Assembly: GCA_902496005.1 (NCBI GenBank)
Contig: CABUZI010000057.1
Span: 1-10,438 of the forward strand
Length of the DNA: 10,438 nucleotides
Reading direction: 5' to 3'
From: an uncultured Collinsella sp.
GTDB taxonomy: Bacteria; Actinomycetota; Coriobacteriia; Coriobacteriales; Coriobacteriaceae
Every line of letters begins with the position of its first letter. The stretch's first letter is position 1. A model generated the notes under the pieces. It was given only the letters and a program-made list of their open reading frames with translations. It was not told where the DNA came from and ran no database searches. Made by a program: the position numbers and the translations under genes. This document shows positions 1 to 6,805 of this stretch, piece after piece.

Positions 1-337
1 GCTGCGCACGCGGCACATACTTAATGCGGACACCAGCGGCGTTGAGGTCGTCGACCAGGCGCGACAAGGCGGCATCGCGCTCCCCGCCCTCGGCAATGAG
101 CGCGCACTTGATGGGAAAACCAGTGCGTAGCGCCTCGGCGGCAGCACGACGGCCTTCGATAAACTCACCCTTGGGAGCCTGGACAGCGTCGCGGTTGCGA
201 TCGCGCTGCGGACGTGCGGCCTGGGTGCGATCGCGCTGGCCCTTGGGAGCGGCAGCGCGGTCGTTGCGGCGAATCGGACGCGAGCCAGAAGCAGCCTGCT
301 TGCCTCCACGCGGTGCACGTTTGCGATTGTCGGCCAT
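1..337 (-). CDS. rlmB: 23S rRNA 2'-O-methyltransferase RlmB (TrmH/SpoU family), N-terminal part
   Basis: Only the first 112 codons are present; the gene continues past the left edge. RlmB-type enzymes methylate the ribose of a guanosine in the peptidyl-transferase region of 23S rRNA using S-adenosylmethionine. Residues 1-57 are a basic, low-complexity extension rich in Arg, Lys, Gln and Ala, as is common in actinobacterial members. From residue 58 (EFIEGRRAAAEALRTG) the sequence matches the SpoU substrate-binding domain that precedes the SPOUT methyltransferase fold; the catalytic knot lies outside the window. The ATG at 337-335 has a strong AGGAGG (350-345) seven bases upstream. The gene follows cysS on the same strand, the usual order cysS-rlmB. 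A TrmH paralogue with another RNA target is the alternative, but the position after cysS favours RlmB. Confidence 0.87.
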   Translation of the reverse strand, partial: MADNRKRAPRGGKQAASGSRPIRRNDRAAAPKGQRDRTQAARPQRDRNRDAVQAPKGEFIEGRRAAAEALRTGFPIKCALIAEGGERDAALSRLVDDLNAAGVRIKYVPRAQ

Positions 338-379
338 AAAGCGACCTCCTAAATACTACTATCAAACGAAACAAATAGA

Positions 380-482
380 CCGACCGCCCGAGGTGCGGCA
401 GATTGCCTTGAAAGAGGAGGGCATAGACCTTGAGGTCATGCCCGACGATTGAAAGGCAAGGTGCCGTGGCTCGGGCGGTCGG
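380..482. repeat. Long imperfect inverted repeat (hairpin) between cysS and rlmB
   Basis: This 103-base stretch folds back on itself almost end to end. The outer stem is 13 perfect pairs (380-392 with 470-482). Further stems are 396-400 with 462-466, 403-409 with 453-459, 419-424 with 438-443 and 426-430 with 433-437, around 36 pairs in all. They are separated by internal loops of 3x3, 2x2 and 9x9 bases and one bulge. Read on the operon strand, the outer stem is followed by a T-rich run (379 down to about 364), so it could act as an attenuator or terminator before rlmB, or as an RNase III processing site. It could also be a dispersed palindromic repeat element. The inverted repeat is seen directly; the function is inferred. 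Confidence 0.6.
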
Positions 483-504
483 GCGCTTGGGAAACCCGCG
501 GGGA

Positions 505-1971
505 TTAGAGAGATTTGATACGGGTACCCGCGGCCGTATCCTCAATGGTGAGGCCCAGGTCCTTGAGCTGGTCGCGGATGGCGTCGGCCAGATCCCAGTT
601 CTTGGCGGCACGGGCCTCGGCGCGGGCCTCGAGAATCTTGGCAGCAGCCTCGTCCACGTCGTCGCCCGTGTAGGCGACCAGGCCGGCGGCAACGCCCAGC
701 AGGCCCAGCGGCAGCTCGACCTTGGGCTCGGGAAGCTCGACGCCAAACGTATCGAGCAGCTCGACCAGCGTACCGGCGGCGGCCAGGGCAGCGGCCTTGT
801 CGGCAGCATCGCCCGCCTGCTCCAGGTACTGGTTGCACTCGGTCACAAAGCCAAAGACAGCACCCATGGCACCGGCGGTGTTAAAGTCGTCATCCATGCA
901 CTCCTTAAAGGTGGTGCGGGTCTCGGCGGCCTTGGCGGCAAACGCCTCGGCAGCCGCTTCGTCGGCATCGGCCGTCGCGTGGTTCGCGGCCCAACGCAGG
1001 TTCTCGACCGTACCGGCGATACGCGTGAGCGAGTTCTCGGCACCCTCCAGGCGCTCCCAAGAAAAGTCGAGCGGCGAGCGATAGCTCGTCTGCAGCATCA
1101 GCAGGCGCAGGGCGGCAGCGGAGTGCTGCTCGAGGACCTCGGCCAGCGTAAAGAAGTTGCCGAGCGACTTGGACATCTTCTCGCCGTCTACCAGCAGCAT
1201 GCCCGTGTGCATCCAGGTGTTGGAGAAGCCCTGGTGCCAGGCGCAGGTGGCCTGGGCGCACTCGTTCTCGTGATGCGGGAAGGCAAGGTCGGAGCCGCCG
1301 CCGTGGATGTCGATCGGAGTGCCCAGGTAGCGATGCACCATGGCGGCGCACTCGGTGTGCCAACCGGGACGGCCCTCGCCCCAGGGGCTCGGCCAGCTGG
1401 GCTCGCCGGGCTTGGCGGCCTTCCACAGGGCAAAGTCGAGCGGGTCGTTCTTGTCCTCGTTCTCCTCGATGCGCGCGCCAACCATAAGGTCGTCGATGTT
1501 GCGGCCCGAGACCTGACCATAGTTGGGATCGCTGCGCACGGCAAAGTACACATCGCCGTTATCGGCTGCGTAAGCGTGGCCCTGCTCGATAAGCGTCTTG
1601 ATCATGGCGATCATGGGGCCGATCTCCTTGGTGGCGCGGGGGCGCACATCGGGATCGAGCACGTTGGCGGCGCGCATGACGCCGATGAACTTGTCGGAGA
1701 ACTCCGTCGCGACCTCGGCGGCCGTGCGGCCCTGCTCGTTGGCGCGCTTGATGATCTTGTCATCGACATCGGTGAGGTTCTGGGCGAACGTGACCTCGTA
1801 GCCGCTCGCGATGAGCCAGCGACGAATCACGTCAAAGCTGATGAACGTGCGGGCATTGCCGATATGGATGTTGTCGTAGACCGTGGGGCCGCACACGTAC
1901 ATGCGGACCTTGCCGGACTCGATGGGCTGGAACTCTTCCTTTTTATGGGTAGCGCTGTTGTAGATACGCAT
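505..1971 (-). CDS. cysS: Cysteinyl-tRNA synthetase
   Basis: CysS charges tRNA-Cys with cysteine in the cytoplasm in an ATP-dependent, two-step reaction. It is a class I aminoacyl-tRNA synthetase. The 488-residue protein has the N-terminal signature MYVCGPTVYD, the HIGH-type motif HIGN at 36-39 and KMSKS at 265-269. The four zinc ligands that select cysteine are all present: Cys27, Cys208 (in WHTEC), His233 and Glu237. The DALR-type anticodon-binding region follows KMSKS, with an Ala-rich C-terminal helical part. The length is normal for the family. The ATG at 1971-1969 lies three bases after the ispF stop, and its AAGGAG lies inside the end of ispF, so the two are probably translationally coupled. 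Nothing looks damaged. Confidence 0.99.
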   Translation of the reverse strand: MRIYNSATHKKEEFQPIESGKVRMYVCGPTVYDNIHIGNARTFISFDVIRRWLIASGYEVTFAQNLTDVDDKIIKRANEQGRTAAEVATEFSDKFIGVMRAANVLDPDVRPRATKEIGPMIAMIKTLIEQGHAYAADNGDVYFAVRSDPNYGQVSGRNIDDLMVGARIEENEDKNDPLDFALWKAAKPGEPSWPSPWGEGRPGWHTECAAMVHRYLGTPIDIHGGGSDLAFPHHENECAQATCAWHQGFSNTWMHTGMLLVDGEKMSKSLGNFFTLAEVLEQHSAAALRLLMLQTSYRSPLDFSWERLEGAENSLTRIAGTVENLRWAANHATADADEAAAEAFAAKAAETRTTFKECMDDDFNTAGAMGAVFGFVTECNQYLEQAGDAADKAAALAAAGTLVELLDTFGVELPEPKVELPLGLLGVAAGLVAYTGDDVDEAAAKILEARAEARAAKNWDLADAIRDQLKDLGLTIEDTAAGTRIKSL

Positions 1972-1974
1972 TCG

Positions 1975-2469
1975 TTACTCCTTAACGGTTTTCTGTAGCA
2001 GGCAGACGGCCCAGGCGCCGATTCCCTCGCCCTGGCCTTCCCAACCGAGCTTTTCGGTCGTAGTGGCGGCGACGCCCACGTTTTCGACGTCAACGCCCAG
2101 GGCATGGGCAAGGTTGGCGCGCATGGCATCGCGGTGCGGGGTGATCTTGGGTTGCTGACAGGCAATGGTGCAATCGGCATCGACAAACTCGAAGCCCAGC
2201 TCGCGCGCATAGTCCATCACGCGAGCGAGCAGCACCATCGAGTCGGCGCCCTCATAGGCGGGATCGGTGTCGGGGAATAGCTTGCCGATGTCTCCCCCGC
2301 GGCAGGCGCCCAGAATGGCGTCGGCCAAGGCGTGCGCGAGCACATCGGCATCCGAGTGGCCCAGCAGGCCGCGCTCGTAGGGAATGTCGACACCGCCGAT
2401 GATACATCGACGCCCCTCCACCAGACGGTGGACGTCGTAGCCATGGCCAATGCGCAGGTTACTGAACAT
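1975..2469 (-). CDS. ispF: 2-C-methyl-D-erythritol 2,4-cyclodiphosphate synthase
   Basis: IspF converts CDP-ME 2-phosphate to ME-2,4-cyclodiphosphate with release of CMP, the fifth step of the MEP isoprenoid pathway. The 164-residue protein has the family start RIGHGYDVHRL. The zinc ligands are Asp12 and His14 (DVH) and His46 (DVLAHALADAILGA). The GLLGHSDADV motif is at 34-43 and the C-terminal TTEKLGWEG motif binds the cytidine moiety across the homotrimer interface. The ATG overlaps the end of ispD by 11 bases, and an AGAGGA sits about eight bases upstream within ispD. IspD and IspF act two steps apart and are fused in some bacteria; here they are separate reading frames. The ATG at 2469 fits the usual IspF N-terminus. 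Confidence 0.98.
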   Translation of the reverse strand: MFSNLRIGHGYDVHRLVEGRRCIIGGVDIPYERGLLGHSDADVLAHALADAILGACRGGDIGKLFPDTDPAYEGADSMVLLARVMDYARELGFEFVDADCTIACQQPKITPHRDAMRANLAHALGVDVENVGVAATTTEKLGWEGQGEGIGAWAVCLLQKTVKE

Positions 2470-3187
2470 GGGGAAGGTCCTCTCCCTCGGCCATGCGACC
2501 GAGCAGAATCGCGGTTACAGGACGCAGGTCCTCGGGCACCGTCACCTTAAGGTTGTCGCGCGGGCTCTGAACGCAACGGACGCGTCCGCCCATGCGCTCG
2601 ACCAGTGACGAATCATCCGTGCCGATAAAGCCCTCGGCAATCGCCGCGGCATGGGCGCGCTTCATGGCGTCGACACTAAAGATCTGCGGCGTCTGCGCGG
2701 CCCAATAGAGCTCACGCGGCGGCGTCTCGACGATGTTATCGCCGTCAACGATCTTGAGCGTGTCGATCGCGGGCTGACCGCACACGACACCGTCAAGAGC
2801 ACGGTCGCTCACGAGCACGTCGATAGCGTGGTCGATAGCCTCGGTCGTGATGAGCGGACGGGCGCCGTCGTGGATAGCGACATATTCGAAACCCGCCGGC
2901 ACCGCGTGCACGCCGGCGCGGGTGGAATCCTGACGAGTATCACCGGCATCGGCAAAGCTGATGGGCGTGTCATAGTCAAACGGGTCGATGGCCAGGCGGC
3001 GCATCTCGGCACGGCGCTCGGCAGGACACACCACCACAATGTGGCCGACCTTGTCGCTACGATCGAACGCGCGGATGGACCAGCTCATGAGCGGACGACC
3101 TGCCACGTTAACGAGCTGCTTGCCGCCGGGATTTCCAAAGCGCTGACCGCTGCCACCGGCAACGACCACGGCGCATACGGGCGCCAT
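2459..3187 (-). CDS. ispD: 2-C-methyl-D-erythritol 4-phosphate cytidylyltransferase
   Basis: IspD transfers CMP from CTP to 2-C-methyl-D-erythritol 4-phosphate, giving CDP-ME, the third step of the MEP pathway. The 242-residue protein shows the nucleotidyltransferase loop AGGSGQRFG (10-18) with Arg16 and the catalytic Lys23 in GGKQ. Other family motifs are GDTRQDS (82-88), HDGARP (106-111), TPQIF (166-170), TDDSSLVE (190-197) and NLKVT (212-216). All the expected substrate-contacting residues appear intact. The start ATG shares one base with the disA stop codon (TAATG), and an AGGGGA precedes it, so translation is probably coupled to disA. The frame ends 11 bases inside ispF. Length matches single-domain IspD, not an IspDF fusion. 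Confidence 0.98.
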   Translation of the reverse strand: MAPVCAVVVAGGSGQRFGNPGGKQLVNVAGRPLMSWSIRAFDRSDKVGHIVVVCPAERRAEMRRLAIDPFDYDTPISFADAGDTRQDSTRAGVHAVPAGFEYVAIHDGARPLITTEAIDHAIDVLVSDRALDGVVCGQPAIDTLKIVDGDNIVETPPRELYWAAQTPQIFSVDAMKRAHAAAIAEGFIGTDDSSLVERMGGRVRCVQSPRDNLKVTVPEDLRPVTAILLGRMAEGEDLPHVQ

Positions 3188-4254
3188 TATGCGTTCCCCT
3201 GTTTGGTGCCCTTCATGCGGTACAGCGAGTCCGCAAGAATGGCAGGGTTGTTGACGCCAAAGTCGCCCAGGCGCTCCGGGTCCTCGCTGATGTCATCCAT
3301 GAGCTCCTGCAGCGAGCCATACTCGTCGACGATCTTCTCGGCCACGCCGTCGCGCACGACGGACACGCGCGAAAGCGTGCGCAGGCCCAGCGGCGTCATG
3401 ACGGAGTCCTCGTCCAGGTCGTCATAGCCCAGAACTGCCGCCACGTGCTGCGGGTCGGACAGGTCCTTAGGCGTCATGCGGCTCAGCTCAGCGCGAATCT
3501 TCTCGGCGTTGGCCTCAGAGGAATCGCTTGCGTAGTCGCGGATCATCAAGTCGTATTCGGTATCCATGCTGGAGCCCGCGAGCTGCTCGAGCTGCATCTG
3601 CACGAGCTTGCCCTGGTTGCCCAGCTTGACAATGCAATCCTTAAGCTCGGTCTTTGCCTGCTGCATGATCTCGAAGCTCGAGAAAATACCGGTAATGTCG
3701 GCGAGCGTGACGTAGTCGTCGAGCTCGAGGGCCGTCAGGCGCAGCAGGGAGCGGTCGAGCGACTGACGGGTAGTCTGGAGCGTGGCGACGAGCTGGTTGA
3801 CCGAGCTCATGATGGTGGTGACGGGCTGGATCTCGTAACTCTTGCCGTGGACGTACACGTTAACGACGGCGCGACGAGCCGAGACCGAGATCACGATGGC
3901 GTCGGTGAGCACCGACATGCGAGCGGCAGTACGGTGACGCATGCCCGTCTCACTCGTGGCGAGCGAGGGATCGGGATTGAGGTGGAAGTTGGCGCGCAGG
4001 ATCTGGGTGAGGTCGCCATCGATAACGATGGCGCCGTCCATCTTGGAAAGCTCGAACAGGCGGTTCGAGGTAAACGAAATGTTGAGCGGGAAGCCGTCGT
4101 TACCGGCAGCGAGCACGTTTTCAGTGTCGCCGACGCAGATAAGGGCACCCAGGTGACCGGCAATGATCATGTCGAGGGCGGTGCGGATCGGCTGACCAGG
4201 TGCCGTCAGGCGAATGGCCTGTTCCATACGCTTTTGCAGCTCGTTCTTATCCAA
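3187..4254 (-). CDS. disA: DNA integrity scanning diadenylate cyclase DisA
   Basis: DisA condenses two ATP molecules into cyclic di-AMP, using a divalent metal, and reports on branched or damaged DNA. The 355-residue protein has the DAC domain at about 1-140, with DGA at 73-75 and RHR at 106-108 inside SETGMRHRTA, both needed for catalysis. A helical spine domain follows (about 150-280), then a C-terminal region corresponding to the helix-hairpin-helix DNA-binding domain. The start is TTG at 4254-4252: GGGAG lies seven bases upstream, and upstream in this frame an in-frame TGA comes before any ATG or GTG. The hairpin loop of the C-terminal motif is degenerate (GDFGVNNPA at 330-338 instead of the usual GxG...RA). 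It is the first gene of the operon running to rlmB. radA, a common neighbour, is absent from the window. Confidence 0.97.
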   Translation of the reverse strand: MDKNELQKRMEQAIRLTAPGQPIRTALDMIIAGHLGALICVGDTENVLAAGNDGFPLNISFTSNRLFELSKMDGAIVIDGDLTQILRANFHLNPDPSLATSETGMRHRTAARMSVLTDAIVISVSARRAVVNVYVHGKSYEIQPVTTIMSSVNQLVATLQTTRQSLDRSLLRLTALELDDYVTLADITGIFSSFEIMQQAKTELKDCIVKLGNQGKLVQMQLEQLAGSSMDTEYDLMIRDYASDSSEANAEKIRAELSRMTPKDLSDPQHVAAVLGYDDLDEDSVMTPLGLRTLSRVSVVRDGVAEKIVDEYGSLQELMDDISEDPERLGDFGVNNPAILADSLYRMKGTKQGNA

Positions 4255-4328
4255 GGCATCGCTCCCATCGTATACGCTCCATAAACGTCAATAAGTTTCT
4301 CACGGTTTGCCCCTGTGACGCCCGCAAA

Positions 4329-4475
4329 ATCCGATGCTTACAGAATGAGCGAACACAGCTTAGGTAGCTCATTTGGGACGGGATCTTTTGACCACCCATG
4401 TGGTAGCATCGGGTCTCATATAAATGAGGGAGTAGTCGTGTAATCGGGTTCGCCCGCAGAGAGGGAGCCAGACTA
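4329..4475 (+). promoter_or_regulatory. Candidate structured leader of mntP, possibly a manganese-responsive element
   Basis: The divergent region before mntP holds a series of abutting inverted repeats. P1 pairs 4329-4338 with 4405-4414 (ten pairs, one G-U). Inside it lie P2 (4344-4350 with 4367-4373) and P3 (4391-4395 with 4400-4404). P4 (4415-4419 with 4424-4428) begins at the next base after P1. A CGGG-TTCG-CCCG hairpin (4445-4456) sits within a possible stem TAGTC/GACTA (4433-4437 with 4471-4475) that touches the start codon. The Shine-Dalgarno GAGGGAG (4461-4467) lies between them. GGGAGTAG (4428-4435) and GCCAGACT (4467-4474) resemble conserved boxes of the yybP-ykoY manganese riboswitch, often found before mntP, but the spacing is much shorter than in that class. 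No convincing promoter is visible upstream of 4329, so DNA operators remain possible. Confidence 0.4.
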
Positions 4476-5053
4476 TGGGACTCGCAGAGCTCGTGTTGCT
4501 CGCCGTTGGCCTTTCGATGGACGCCTTTGCCGTTTCCATCTGCAAGGGCCTTGGCATGAAGAAGATCAACCTTAAAGTCGCCGTGGTGCTCGGCCTGTTC
4601 TTTGGCGGCTTTCAGGCCGGCATGCCCGTAATCGGATGGGCGCTCGGCAGTCAATTCATGGGCTTCATCGGACCCATCGACCATTGGATCGCCTTTATCC
4701 TTTTGGCCTTCATCGGCGGCAAAATGCTATGGGAAGCCTTTACCGAAGACGAGGATGAAGGCGACGGCAAGGATGCCGAAAAGATTGACCTGGGCGAGTA
4801 CCTGATCCTCGCCATCGCCACCTCGATTGACGCGCTCGCCGTGGGTATCTCGTTTGCGGCGCTCTCGGTCGACATCGTTCCAGCTGTATCGCTCATCGGC
4901 ATCACGACCTTTGTCTTCTCCGTCGCCGGCGTAGCGATCGGCCACACCTTTGGCGCGCGCTACGGAAAACCCGCCACCATCGTGGGCGGCGTCGTGCTCA
5001 TCCTCATCGGGCTTAAGATCTTGCTTGAGCATCTGGGGATCCTCGCACTGTAA
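4475..5053 (+). CDS. mntP: Manganese efflux pump MntP
   Basis: MntP exports Mn2+ across the cytoplasmic membrane and protects against manganese overload. The 192-residue protein is almost entirely hydrophobic and fits six membrane helices in two related halves. Each half carries the family motif: SMDAFAVS (14-21, Asp16) and TSIDALAVG (116-124, Asp119). GGFQAGMP at 44-51 is also typical. The loop between halves (90-105) is acidic (EDEDEGDGKDAEK) and probably cytoplasmic. The ATG at 4475 is preceded by GAGGGAG at seven bases. It is the only clearly plus-strand gene in the window, a single-gene unit divergent from disA and convergent with pepD, with its own terminator. The structured region upstream suggests post-transcriptional control. 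Confidence 0.95.
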   Translation: MGLAELVLLAVGLSMDAFAVSICKGLGMKKINLKVAVVLGLFFGGFQAGMPVIGWALGSQFMGFIGPIDHWIAFILLAFIGGKMLWEAFTEDEDEGDGKDAEKIDLGEYLILAIATSIDALAVGISFAALSVDIVPAVSLIGITTFVFSVAGVAIGHTFGARYGKPATIVGGVVLILIGLKILLEHLGILAL

Positions 5054-5060
5054 CGAATAA

Positions 5061-5094
5061 CGGCCGCCCGGCATTACGCCAGGCGGCCGTTTTC
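5061..5094 (+). terminator. Intrinsic terminator of mntP
   Basis: A nine-pair GC-rich stem (5061-5069 with 5083-5091) with a 13-base loop is followed by a TTTT run, starting seven bases after the mntP stop. An AAAA run lies at the other side of the stem, so it may also weakly stop convergent transcription arriving from pepD. Confidence 0.82.
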
Positions 5095-5133
5095 ATAGCC
5101 AGCCGTTTTAGAGTGGCTTAACCAAGGCGACCT

Positions 5134-6591
5134 TTACGCAGCGAGGCGCTTGAGGACGTCGATGAGCAGCTCGTAGAAGCGCTCGGCAGAAGCGAGCTCC
5201 ATGCTCTCGTCCGGGGTGTGGACATCGGAGAGCGTCGGGCCCACGGCGATGGCGTCCAGGCCGTGCAGGGCCTCGGCAAACAGGCCGCACTCAAGGCCGG
5301 CGTGAATGGACTCGATGCGCAGCTCGGAGCCAAAGAGCTCGCGATAGCTCTCGACGAAGACGTCGCGGACCGGCGAATGCTCGGCATAGCTCCAGCCGGG
5401 ATACTCGAACTCGAACTTGGCGTCGAAGCCCAGGACATCGGCCAGCGTCTGCAGGCGGTCCTTGAACTCGTTCTGCAGCGAGGTGATCGAGGAGCGCGGG
5501 GACAGCATGATCTTGACCTGGTCGTCAGAAGTGGCAACCACACCGATGTTGGAGGAAACCTCGACGGAGCCGTCGGTGGCGACGTTGCGGCGAATCACGC
5601 CGTTAGGGGCAAGACGCAGGGCGCGGATGAGGGCAAGCGCGGACTTCTGGTCCATGGCCTCGACCTCGGCGTCGTCGGCAATCTCGACGGTGCAGGTAAA
5701 GCCGGGGTCGAAGACCTCGAGCTCGGCAGTGACGTCGGCGATGATGCCCTTTGCAATCTGGGCCGCGGCCTCGGCGGCAGCGTGGTCGGCGTAGACCAGA
5801 ACAGCCTTGCACTCACGGTTGATGGCGTTGTCCTTGGTGCCGCCGTTAAAGCTAACGATGGCGGGCTCGCCGGCAACCATCAGGCGGTCGATGATGCGGG
5901 CCATGATGAGGTTGCCGTTGCCGCGCTCCAGGTGGATATCGCTGCCGGAGTGACCGCCCAGCAGGCCGGAGATGTCGAGCGTGAGGGTGCTACCGGTCTT
6001 GTGCTCGCGCACGATCGGGCAGGTGTAGGTAACGACGACGCCGCCGGCGCAGCTGACGGTGGCAACGCCCTCTTCCTCGGAGTCAAGGTTAATCATGGTG
6101 CGGGCGCTAATCTGGGACTTGTCGAGCGTCTCGGCGCCGACCAGGCCAGTCTCCTCGTCGGTGGTGAATACGCACTCGAGGGCGGGGTGAACGATCGAAT
6201 CGTCATCGAGAACAGTGAGCATCAGAGCGACGGCGATACCGTTGTCGGCACCCAAGGTGGTACCGTTGGCGGTGAGGACGCCGTCCTTGACGACCAGGTC
6301 GATACCATCGGTCATAAAGTCGTGCTCAACGGAGCCCAACTTGTCGCACACCATATCGATGTGGCCCTGCAGCATCACGGTCGGGGCATTCTCGGCACCG
6401 GCAGATGCGGGCTTGCGAATGATGACGTTGTAGACCTCGTCCTGATACACATCGAGGCCGCGCTCCTTGGCAAACGCGACCAGGAAATCGCTGATGCCCT
6501 TCTCATTGCCAGACCCACGGGGGATCGCGCTGACCTCCTCAAAGAAATGGAACAGCTGGGCGGGCTCATAGCCGGTGATCTTGTAGTCCAT
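5134..6591 (-). CDS. pepD: Aminoacyl-histidine dipeptidase PepD (M20 metallopeptidase)
   Basis: PepD-type enzymes are cytoplasmic di-zinc dipeptidases that cleave carnosine-like Xaa-His and a broad range of other dipeptides. The 485-residue protein has the M20 ligands in order: His77 and Asp79 (QGHIDMVCDK), Asp116 (LGADNGIAVA), the catalytic pair Glu146-Glu147 (TTDEETGLVGA), Asp170 (INLDSEEEG) and His458 (DVHTPDES). The inserted lid domain occupies about 190-390. The length equals that of typical PepD. The ATG at 6591 is preceded by AAGGAGG four bases upstream and begins MDYKITGYEPAQLFHFFEEV, matching the family N-terminus. A start 35 codons further up is possible in frame but lacks support. 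It is a single-gene unit in a role of peptide use and amino acid supply. Confidence 0.96.
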   Translation of the reverse strand: MDYKITGYEPAQLFHFFEEVSAIPRGSGNEKGISDFLVAFAKERGLDVYQDEVYNVIIRKPASAGAENAPTVMLQGHIDMVCDKLGSVEHDFMTDGIDLVVKDGVLTANGTTLGADNGIAVALMLTVLDDDSIVHPALECVFTTDEETGLVGAETLDKSQISARTMINLDSEEEGVATVSCAGGVVVTYTCPIVREHKTGSTLTLDISGLLGGHSGSDIHLERGNGNLIMARIIDRLMVAGEPAIVSFNGGTKDNAINRECKAVLVYADHAAAEAAAQIAKGIIADVTAELEVFDPGFTCTVEIADDAEVEAMDQKSALALIRALRLAPNGVIRRNVATDGSVEVSSNIGVVATSDDQVKIMLSPRSSITSLQNEFKDRLQTLADVLGFDAKFEFEYPGWSYAEHSPVRDVFVESYRELFGSELRIESIHAGLECGLFAEALHGLDAIAVGPTLSDVHTPDESMELASAERFYELLIDVLKRLAA

Positions 6592-6700
6592 GGTGCCTCC
6601 TTGGCGCAACTGGTTAGACAGTAAGATATGCGACTTGTATATTCCCAGACTTTGCGTGCATAAACCAGTCGAAAACGCCGAGCGCCCTCGCATCATCGGC

Positions 6701-6728
6701 TAACGGTGGACCGTATAGCGTAACGGTC
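6701..6728. promoter_or_regulatory. Repeated TAACGGT motif upstream of pepD, candidate operator
   Basis: TAACGGT occurs at 6701-6707 and again at 6721-6727, exactly 20 bases apart, about two helical turns. GACCGT (6709-6714) and ACGGTC (6723-6728) form an inverted repeat around the same site. The arrangement suggests binding by a dimeric or cooperative regulator, about 110 bases before the pepD start. No clear promoter could be placed beside it, and the regulator is unknown. Confidence 0.35.
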
Positions 6729-6748
6729 ACAACTTCCGCAGCTCTACA

Positions 6749-6780
6749 AATCGAGGCGCCCTTTCCGGAGCGCCTCGATT
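6749..6780 (-). terminator. Intrinsic terminator of clpC
   Basis: An 11-pair perfect stem (6749-6759 with 6770-6780) with a ten-base loop lies 25 bases past the clpC stop. On the minus strand the stem ends in ATT followed by TGT, so the T-run is short. The position and stem strength support a terminator separating clpC from pepD. Confidence 0.65.
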
Positions 6781-6805
6781 GCGCGTATCAAATTGTCGCC
6801 ACGCC

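Noticed and set aside
430..1998. 522-codon open frame on the plus strand opposite cysS
   Set aside because: Antisense shadow of cysS; no Shine-Dalgarno or domain, while the minus strand encodes an intact synthetase.
2459..3187. IspDF bifunctional fusion
   Set aside because: ispD ends in its own TAA and ispF begins in another frame with an 11-base overlap, so they are two proteins unless a frameshift occurs, for which there is no slippery sequence.
4255..4330. c-di-AMP (ydaO/yuaA) riboswitch before disA
   Set aside because: The region upstream of disA is too short and lacks the paired-repeat architecture and conserved boxes of that class.
4388..4424. mntP promoter made of TTGACC (4388-4393) and TATAAA (4419-4424)
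   Set aside because: Each element looks good alone, but the spacer is 25 bases, far outside the usual 16-18; no better-spaced pair was found.
5218..6624. 468-codon open frame on the plus strand opposite pepD
   Set aside because: Same antisense effect; low-complexity Gly/Leu/Val/Asp composition, no family signature, and the opposite frame has the full M20 catalytic set.
6592..6696. 35-codon N-terminal extension of PepD
   Set aside because: No Shine-Dalgarno, no similarity to the family, and the internal ATG gives the standard 485-residue protein with AAGGAGG before it.
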